From an uncultured Planctomycetota bacterium (GTDB lineage Bacteria; Planctomycetota; Phycisphaerae; Sedimentisphaerales; Anaerobacaceae), in assembly GCA_903927855.1 (NCBI GenBank), contig CAIYOL010000054.1, positions 1-12,101 on the forward strand: 12,101 bases of DNA, in the 5' to 3' direction. Under the pieces are notes generated by a model. The model searched no databases and was not told the DNA's origin. It saw only the letters and a list, made by a program, of their open reading frames with translations. Positions 6,713 through 12,101 of this stretch are shown here, piece by piece (the stretch's first letter is position 1; each line of letters opens with the position of its first letter). Made by a program: the position numbers and the translations under genes.

Positions 6713-8590
6713 ATGACCATCAAGGAAGAAAGTCAGTTTGCTAAATTATTAATTCCTGTAAAAAAAGTTATCTTCCGTAAAGGGATTTTTCGCTGGCCTG
6801 CGAGGCCGATACTTGCCAGTCCCCATACGGCAGACAATCTCCCCCTTAAACAACTCAGCGAAGACTTAACAGAAAAAAATATCAAAGCCAATATAACCAA
6901 AAATCTTTTTGCCTCGGCGGTGGTGCGGATAAGCAGGGACAAGAAAATAGAAAACAACGAGGCATATCGGCTCAGTATCAGTCAAGATGGAATTGAAATT
7001 TTCGCTAAAGCAGACGCGGGGGCATATTACGCTTTACAGACGCTTCGCGACCTCGTTTCAATATACGGGAAAGTATTACCCGCCTGCATCATAGAAGACA
7101 AGCCCGATTTTCACAGGCGCGGCATCTACCATGACTGTTCGCGCGGAAAAGTACCAAAACTGGATACCCTCAAGCAGTTAGTTGAGCGGCTTGCGCACTG
7201 GAAAATTAACGAATTACAGCTTTATGTGGAAAACGTTTTCGCGTTTAAACGACATCCGGACATAGGCAGGGGATTCAGCCCATTTACGGCGGAAGAGATT
7301 CTGTCTTTGCAGGAGTGCTGCCGAGCGCACCATATAAGACTTGTCGGGTCACTGGCAAGTTTCGGGCATTTTGAAAAAATACTGTCGCTGCCAAGATACA
7401 GGTACCTTGGCGAGATGCCGGGATTTCGCGGATTTCCCGGCGGGACGACACTTTGTCCGACAGACCCTCGGTCAATCAAGCTGATTGCGGAACTTTACAG
7501 CGAGTTTGTTCCGCTTTTTGAAGCGGAGGATTTTAATGTCTGCTGCGATGAGACATGGGAACTCGGCAGGGGACGGAGTGAAAAACGGGCAAGTAAAATC
7601 GGGGCGGGAGGGGTTTACCTGGAATTTCTCCTGAAGATACACCGGTTGTGCGAGAAATACGGAAAACGGATGAACGCCTGGGCGGATATGGTGCTGAAAT
7701 ATCCGCAGCTTCTGAAAAAGCTGCCGCGAGATATGGTGCTACTCAACTGGGAGTACGAAAGCAACGGGGAAAATATAGGCAGGACCAAGGAAATAGCAAA
7801 GTCAGGGATGCGGTTTATGGTTTGTCCTGGGACGAGCGGATGGCTGACGCACGGCTCGCGGATGAGCAACTCTATGGAGAACGTAAGAAATTTTGCGATT
7901 GCGGGGCGCAGATACAACGCAGAAGGTCTGCTTAATACGGACTGGGGGGACAGGGGACATCGCAACTTTCTCGGAGTAAGTCTTCATAGTTTTGCGCACG
8001 GGGCCGCACACTCGTGGAACGGAAAAGCGGTAGATGAAAAGATATTTACAGAGAATTTCTGCTTTCACACTTTCGGGCAGCGGACAAACAAGATGGCAAA
8101 GAAGGTTGCGCTATTAGGCAATACATATACTATGTGCGGGAAGCCGACGCGTAACGAATCTCTGCTGTATGACGCGCTGGTTGAGCCAATTCTGCATAAC
8201 AGCCCCCCTGCCCGAAGCTGCATCGATATGATGACACCAGCGGGATTAAGGCGGATTTTGGGGAAACTGTCTGACGGCGAGGACTGGCCTGAGGTTCCGA
8301 GAACAACGGGAGCGTTCGAGAGGTTGGCCGTTCAAGAATTGAAAGCGGCAGAGCGAATGGACTATTTAGCGTGCAGGCGGGCCCTTGCGGCAAAGGCGCT
8401 ACGGGCGGGCAAAGATGTTAAAAGGTCGGAATTAGTGCAATTGGGCAGGTCGGTCAAAGAAATGAGTGAAGAGTTCAAGAAGCTCTGGCTGCTGCGCAAC
8501 AAAACTTCGCGATTACAAGATAACCTGAAATTATTCAAAGAGGTTGAACGAGAATCGTATCATTTAGCCGATAAGAGAAAGAGATTATGA
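6713..8590 (+). CDS. Cytoplasmic family-20 beta-N-acetylhexosaminidase
   Basis: The enzyme is 625 residues and has no signal peptide or membrane segment. Residues about 15-128 are the zincin-like GH20b domain, ending in the typical AYYALQTLRDLV segment (104-115). The TIM-barrel catalytic domain starts at FHRRGIYHDCSRGKVP (133-148) and runs to about 430. The catalytic Asp-Glu pair is D279-E280 in NVCCDETWELG, where the Asp orients the substrate acetamido group and the Glu is the general acid. NAWADM (321-326), LLNWEYES (343-350) and NTDWGDRGH (408-416) are further barrel motifs. A helical C-terminal region (about 460-625) includes LWLLRNKTSRLQDN. The family removes terminal beta-linked GlcNAc or GalNAc. 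With anmK and murQ downstream, the likely substrate is a GlcNAc-MurNAc or GlcNAc-anhydroMurNAc saccharide inside the cell. The ATG at 6713 is supported by the promoter geometry; no alternative start codon lies nearby. The stop overlaps the next start (ATGA). Confidence 0.88.
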   Translation: MTIKEESQFAKLLIPVKKVIFRKGIFRWPARPILASPHTADNLPLKQLSEDLTEKNIKANITKNLFASAVVRISRDKKIENNEAYRLSISQDGIEIFAKADAGAYYALQTLRDLVSIYGKVLPACIIEDKPDFHRRGIYHDCSRGKVPKLDTLKQLVERLAHWKINELQLYVENVFAFKRHPDIGRGFSPFTAEEILSLQECCRAHHIRLVGSLASFGHFEKILSLPRYRYLGEMPGFRGFPGGTTLCPTDPRSIKLIAELYSEFVPLFEAEDFNVCCDETWELGRGRSEKRASKIGAGGVYLEFLLKIHRLCEKYGKRMNAWADMVLKYPQLLKKLPRDMVLLNWEYESNGENIGRTKEIAKSGMRFMVCPGTSGWLTHGSRMSNSMENVRNFAIAGRRYNAEGLLNTDWGDRGHRNFLGVSLHSFAHGAAHSWNGKAVDEKIFTENFCFHTFGQRTNKMAKKVALLGNTYTMCGKPTRNESLLYDALVEPILHNSPPARSCIDMMTPAGLRRILGKLSDGEDWPEVPRTTGAFERLAVQELKAAERMDYLACRRALAAKALRAGKDVKRSELVQLGRSVKEMSEEFKKLWLLRNKTSRLQDNLKLFKEVERESYHLADKRKRL

Positions 8591-9768
8591 GAAGAAACGA
8601 AATTGCGAAACTGCAAAGAAAAACACGGGTTCGCGTGGCGGGATTGATGTCCGGCACATCAGCCGACGGAGTTGACGCCGCAATTATCGATATTGGGAAG
8701 GACAAGATAAAGGTTCTGGCGTATGATACCTTCCCGTATCCTGATGCGGTCCGCCGAGCTATTTTCAGGCTTGTCGAATCGAAAGAAGCAGGGGCAGCGG
8801 ATGTGAGTCATCTGAATTTTGTAATCGGCGAGGTGTTTGCCGAGGCGATACTGAAGCTTTGCAGGAAAAGCGGGATTGGTTTGAAGACGATTGACCTGAT
8901 AGGGTCACACGGGCAAACGATTTATCATAATCCGAGGGGGCGGCGACTCTGGAAAAGGACGGTTCCCTGCACTTTACAAATCGGCGAACCGGCTGTAATC
9001 GCCCATCGGACGGGAATTACGACGGTGGCGGATTTTCGTCCAAGAGATGTAGCGGCAGGCGGGCAGGGAGCGCCTCTGGTGCCTTTCGCCGATTATATCC
9101 TGTTTCGAGACAAAAAAAAGAACCGAGCAATTCAAAACATCGGTGGGATAGCGAATGTAACTTATCTGCCGGCGAGATGTCGGAGGGAAGACATCATCGC
9201 ATTCGACACCGGGCCGGGAAATATGATAATCGACGGAATCATTTCGCTGGCAACAAGGGACAGAGAGAAATTCGACCTCGACGGTAAAATCGCGGGGAAA
9301 GGCGGGGTCGATAGGGAGTTGCTTAAGAATATGCTGCAGCATCCGTTTTTCAGGATACGGCCTCCAAAATCGACCGGACGCGAGATGTTCGGAAAAACAT
9401 ATCGCGATATCCTGTACGAACGGGTGAGAAGAAAGGGGCTTTCCATTGAAGACATTGCAGCGACTGTTACCGCTTTTACCGCAGCGAGCATAAGTTTATC
9501 TTACAGGCGATTTCTGCCCACTATGCCGGATGAAATGATATTATGCGGCGGCGGGGCAAAGAATGATACGCTGGTTAAGATGCTGCGAGAGGAACTGGGC
9601 GGAGTTGAAATTCTGACCAGTGACGAATTTGGGGTCAACAGCGATGCCAAGGAGGCGATTTCATTTGCTATCCTGGCATGCGCGACAATTAAAGGAGTCG
9701 CTAATAATGTCCCCAGCGCAACCGGGGCAGATGCGCCATTAATCTTAGGAAAAATAACGCCTGCATAA
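8587..9768 (+). CDS. anmK: Anhydro-N-acetylmuramic acid kinase
   Basis: AnmK opens the 1,6-anhydro ring of anhydroMurNAc and phosphorylates it with ATP to give MurNAc-6-phosphate in the cytoplasm. All family landmarks are present in this 393-residue protein: GLMSGTSADGVDAAIIDI (19-36, phosphate binding), GSHGQTIYHNP (106-116), LQIGEPAVIAHRTGITTVADF (130-150), RRD-type RPRDVAAGGQGAPLVP (151-166), NIGGIANVTYL (184-194) and FDTGPGNMIIDG (206-217), in which D207 is the expected catalytic base by comparison with characterised AnmK. CGGGAKND (about 315-322) and NSDAKEAISFA complete the second lobe. The N-terminus is roughly ten residues longer than that of E. coli AnmK, but no other start fits before the phosphate-binding motif. 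It shares ATGA with the upstream GH20 gene and TAATG with murQ, so translation is probably coupled. An A8 run at 9112-9119 lies in an exposed Lys-rich stretch. Confidence 0.96.
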   Translation: MRRNEIAKLQRKTRVRVAGLMSGTSADGVDAAIIDIGKDKIKVLAYDTFPYPDAVRRAIFRLVESKEAGAADVSHLNFVIGEVFAEAILKLCRKSGIGLKTIDLIGSHGQTIYHNPRGRRLWKRTVPCTLQIGEPAVIAHRTGITTVADFRPRDVAAGGQGAPLVPFADYILFRDKKKNRAIQNIGGIANVTYLPARCRREDIIAFDTGPGNMIIDGIISLATRDREKFDLDGKIAGKGGVDRELLKNMLQHPFFRIRPPKSTGREMFGKTYRDILYERVRRKGLSIEDIAATVTAFTAASISLSYRRFLPTMPDEMILCGGGAKNDTLVKMLREELGGVEILTSDEFGVNSDAKEAISFAILACATIKGVANNVPSATGADAPLILGKITPA

Positions 9769-10664
9769 TGAGAAAGCATAGACCACTGCCAACCACCGAG
9801 AACAGCAACCGTAAAAGCGCAAACATAGACCGGCTGTCAACGCAGAAGATAGTCGGCCTTATTAATTCCGAAGACAGACTTGTTGCACCTGCGGTCGGCA
9901 AAGAGCGGAAAAATATCGCCAAGGCTGTTGATATGATAGTTGAGCATTTCCAAAAAGGAGGCCGACTATTCTACGTCGGAGCCGGAACGAGCGGCCGACT
10001 GGGCGTGCTTGATGCGTCAGAATGCCCGCCGACTTTCGGTGTTCAGCCATCTTTAGTGCAGGGAATTATCGCCGGCGGCAGACGTGCTCTGGTCAGAGCC
10101 ATAGAAGGGGCCGAAGACCATGAAAATGATGGAGCAAAGGCAATAATAAAAAATCGGATTAAGGCAAAAGACGTCGTTGTCGGAATTGCCGCCTGCGGTA
10201 TGACCCCTTTCGTTCGAGGCGCGCTGAGAGAGGCTCTGAAAATAAAAGCAGGCACGGTCTTCATCACCTGTGCCAGGCAAACAACCCGGCATAAGCCCGC
10301 AGAGATAGTCATAAATCCTGTCGTCGGCCCCGAGGTCATCACCGGCTCGACCCGTATGAAAGCAGGGACAGCCACGAAACTTGTTCTCAATACTCTCACT
10401 ACTGCTGTAATGATTAAAATGGGCAAAGTTTACGGAAACCTGATGGTTGACCTCAACGCAACAAATGAAAAATTACGTGACAGGTCTCTGAGGATTGTTT
10501 CGCAATTGACCGGGCTTTCGCGAACAAGAGCCGAAAATTTGCTCAACCGGGCAAAAAGAAAAGTCAAAACTGCAATTGTGATGCACTTTTGTAAAATAAA
10601 TTTTAATCAAGCCCTTACAGTCCTTAACCAAAGCAATCAATCATTGAGAAAAGCTATAAGGTAG
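9768..10664 (+). CDS. murQ: N-acetylmuramic acid 6-phosphate etherase
   Basis: MurQ cleaves the lactyl ether of MurNAc-6-phosphate to yield GlcNAc-6-phosphate and D-lactate, directly using the AnmK product. The 298-residue length and motif order match the family. It has DRLSTQKIVGLINSED (21-36) and a SIS-fold phosphate loop, GAGTSGRLGVLDASECPPTFG (71-91), containing E85, which aligns with E. coli Glu83. It also has EGAEDHEND (113-121) with E116 aligning with E. coli Glu114, ITGSTRMKAGTATKLVLN and GNLMVDLNATNEKL. The second SIS loop reads AACGMTPFV (141-149), where E. coli has AASGRTPYV, so Ser and Arg are replaced by Cys and Met. The start codon overlaps the anmK stop by one base (TAATG); no strong Shine-Dalgarno lies at the usual distance, so initiation probably depends on terminating ribosomes. 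The enzyme is cytoplasmic. Confidence 0.96.
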   Translation: MRKHRPLPTTENSNRKSANIDRLSTQKIVGLINSEDRLVAPAVGKERKNIAKAVDMIVEHFQKGGRLFYVGAGTSGRLGVLDASECPPTFGVQPSLVQGIIAGGRRALVRAIEGAEDHENDGAKAIIKNRIKAKDVVVGIAACGMTPFVRGALREALKIKAGTVFITCARQTTRHKPAEIVINPVVGPEVITGSTRMKAGTATKLVLNTLTTAVMIKMGKVYGNLMVDLNATNEKLRDRSLRIVSQLTGLSRTRAENLLNRAKRKVKTAIVMHFCKINFNQALTVLNQSNQSLRKAIR

Positions 10665-10669
10665 ACTAA

Positions 10670-12101
10670 ATGATTCAATTCGGTTTGCCGCAGAATATCA
10701 TATTAGCTTTGAGTCAACTTGATTTAATCGCGGTCGGTTCAGCAATCTTAATTCTTTTCATTATTTCCTACATCTTCGGGCGTGAAGAAAAAAATACAAA
10801 CGACTTCTTTCTCGGTAGCAGAAAAGTTCCCTCGATTATCGCGTGCCTGTCTTTTGTTGCAACTGAAGTCAGCGCACTGACGATAGTCGGCGTGCCGGCA
10901 ACGGCCTTCAGTGAAAACTGGGAGTATCTGCAGTTTTTCATCGGCTCAGCAGCTGCACGCATTCTGGTGGCATTTCTGTTCATCCCCGTGTTTTACAAAT
11001 ATAATTGTACGAGCATATATGAATTTCTAAGGCATCGTTTTGGTCCTGAGACTCAATACGCAGGTTCGATTTTCTTTTTTATTACACGCTTAATATCATC
11101 GGGCGTCAGGTTGTATGCCGCGTGTATGGGGGTCGGGATTATTATGGGCTGGTCTCTGGCACAAACGATTCTGGCCTTCACGGTGGTAAGTATTATCTTT
11201 ATTGCATTTGGCGGTATAAAGGCGGTGGTTTGGGCCGGCGCGTATCAGGCAATAGTTTTCTTTTCAGCAGGTGTTGCGGTGCTGGTTTATCTTTTATTTC
11301 ACATCAACGGCGGATTATACGCCGCGTGGCAAACCGCAGGCGAAGCGGGACGACTCAGTGTTTTTAATTTTAAATTCGACCTTAATAACCCCACGACCTT
11401 TTGGGCGGGCAGCATCAACGCTTTTTTCATCGGCCTTGCCGTTTTCGGCACCGACCAGGAATTGGTGCAGCGATTGCTCACGGTCAGGACCAGAAAGGCA
11501 AGCCAGAAGACAATTGTTATGACCATATTGGCGGCGTTTCCGATTCTATGCATATATCTGGGAATCGGCACTTTGCTCTATGTGTTCTACCAGCAGAATC
11601 CCGATATAGTTCAACCGGGCAGGGCCAAAGAGATCCTTTCGCACTTTGTGACAAACTCTCTGCCGGCCGGATTAAAAGGATTGATGCTTTCTGCAATCAT
11701 ATTAGCCAGCATTGATTCGCCATTAAGTTCGCTTGCTTCGTCTTTTGTAACGGATATTTACCGACCCCTTATTAGAAAAGCCGCAACAGAAAAACACTAT
11801 CTGATTGTATCGAGGGTGGGAGTGGTAACTTTCGGTGCTATACTGGCAACCATTGCTCTTGCGTGTGAATCGGTGGAAAACATACTGTGGTTTGCATTCG
11901 AGATATTTTCTGTGACCGGAGGCGCAACACTCGGTATTTTCATTCTCGGCGTGTTAACACGACGAAAGACCAACTTCGGCAACGTAATTGCAATGATTGT
12001 CAGCACTTTATCTATGATGGTACTGCTGCTGATGTCTCATAAAGGATACGTCAAATTGGCGTGGAGTTGGTTGATAGTCATCGGCACATTAATTACACTA
12101 A
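10670..12101 (+). CDS. Sodium:solute symporter, SSS family (3' partial)
   Basis: This frame is open to the right edge (477 codons visible), so the C-terminus is missing. It encodes a polytopic protein with about twelve hydrophobic segments, beginning at 18-37. SSS hallmarks are NDFFLGSRKVP (44-54), SFVATEVSALTIVGVPA (61-77), SIYEFLRHRFG (115-125), FGTDQELVQRLL and SPLSSLASSFVTDIYRP (350-366). The last of these carries the Ser pair that forms part of the Na2 sodium site in characterised members such as vSGLT. The family imports sugars, sialic acid, amino acids or vitamins with Na+. Because it begins 5 bases after murQ, with AAGG at 10658-10661 as ribosome binding site, I infer uptake of MurNAc, anhydroMurNAc or a GlcNAc-containing disaccharide for the preceding enzymes. 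Substrate cannot be read from the sequence alone. Confidence 0.92.
   Translation, partial: MIQFGLPQNIILALSQLDLIAVGSAILILFIISYIFGREEKNTNDFFLGSRKVPSIIACLSFVATEVSALTIVGVPATAFSENWEYLQFFIGSAAARILVAFLFIPVFYKYNCTSIYEFLRHRFGPETQYAGSIFFFITRLISSGVRLYAACMGVGIIMGWSLAQTILAFTVVSIIFIAFGGIKAVVWAGAYQAIVFFSAGVAVLVYLLFHINGGLYAAWQTAGEAGRLSVFNFKFDLNNPTTFWAGSINAFFIGLAVFGTDQELVQRLLTVRTRKASQKTIVMTILAAFPILCIYLGIGTLLYVFYQQNPDIVQPGRAKEILSHFVTNSLPAGLKGLMLSAIILASIDSPLSSLASSFVTDIYRPLIRKAATEKHYLIVSRVGVVTFGAILATIALACESVENILWFAFEIFSVTGGATLGIFILGVLTRRKTNFGNVIAMIVSTLSMMVLLLMSHKGYVKLAWSWLIVIGTLITL

Noticed and set aside
9112..9119. An A8 run in anmK as a possible phase-variation or slippage switch.
   Set aside because: The frame is intact, the run encodes part of an ordinary Lys-rich surface loop, and A-rich runs occur in neighbouring genes as well.
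11122..11715. Short plus-strand open frames inside the right-hand end of the window.
   Set aside because: They are out of frame with the symporter, whose frame is open from 10670 to the edge and carries clear SSS motifs.

Overview
The window looks like a chromosomal stretch of a Gram-negative-type bacterium with mid-range GC. The Thr/Ser/Gly-rich modular surface protein, the PilM-PilN fusion and the GH20-AnmK-MurQ set together resemble genomes of Planctomycetota, perhaps the Phycisphaerae/Sedimentisphaerales side. That assignment is an impression from domain style, not a proof. Every gene I can support lies on the + strand, gene density is very high, and I see no RNA genes, insertion sequences, CRISPR arrays or attachment sites.

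Region 1 (about 2-6623) is an envelope-machine cluster. It begins inside a large modular beta-sandwich protein whose 5' end is off the window. A short PilX/GspK-like prepilin follows. Next comes a 531-residue protein that joins a PilM-type actin-like domain to a PilN-type membrane/periplasmic domain, the same architecture as GspL of type II secretion. A PilO/GspM-like protein and a short secretin (PilQ/GspD family) complete the set. Gaps are 2 to 17 bases, so this is probably one operon. The products would form the inner-membrane assembly platform and outer-membrane gate of a type IV pilus or type II secretion-like system. The large protein is a good candidate for a displayed, pilus-associated adhesin. 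No ATPase, PilC/GspF or prepilin peptidase is present here.

Region 2 (about 6624-6712) is the only sizeable non-coding gap. It holds a strong sigma70-type promoter: TTGTCA, a 17-base spacer, and TATACT with an extended -10 TG. The predicted transcription start coincides with the ATG of the next gene, which suggests a leaderless mRNA.

Region 3 (6713-12101) is a tightly coupled amino-sugar/peptidoglycan-recycling operon. It encodes a cytoplasmic family-20 beta-N-acetylhexosaminidase, anhydro-N-acetylmuramate kinase (AnmK), N-acetylmuramate-6-phosphate etherase (MurQ), and a sodium:solute symporter cut by the window's right edge. The first three genes overlap stop-to-start, and the fourth begins 5 bases after murQ. 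The inferred route is uptake of a muropeptide-derived sugar by the symporter, removal of GlcNAc by the GH20 enzyme, phosphorylation and opening of anhydroMurNAc by AnmK, and cleavage by MurQ to GlcNAc-6-phosphate and D-lactate. The GH20 enzyme would fill the place usually held by the GH3 enzyme NagZ.
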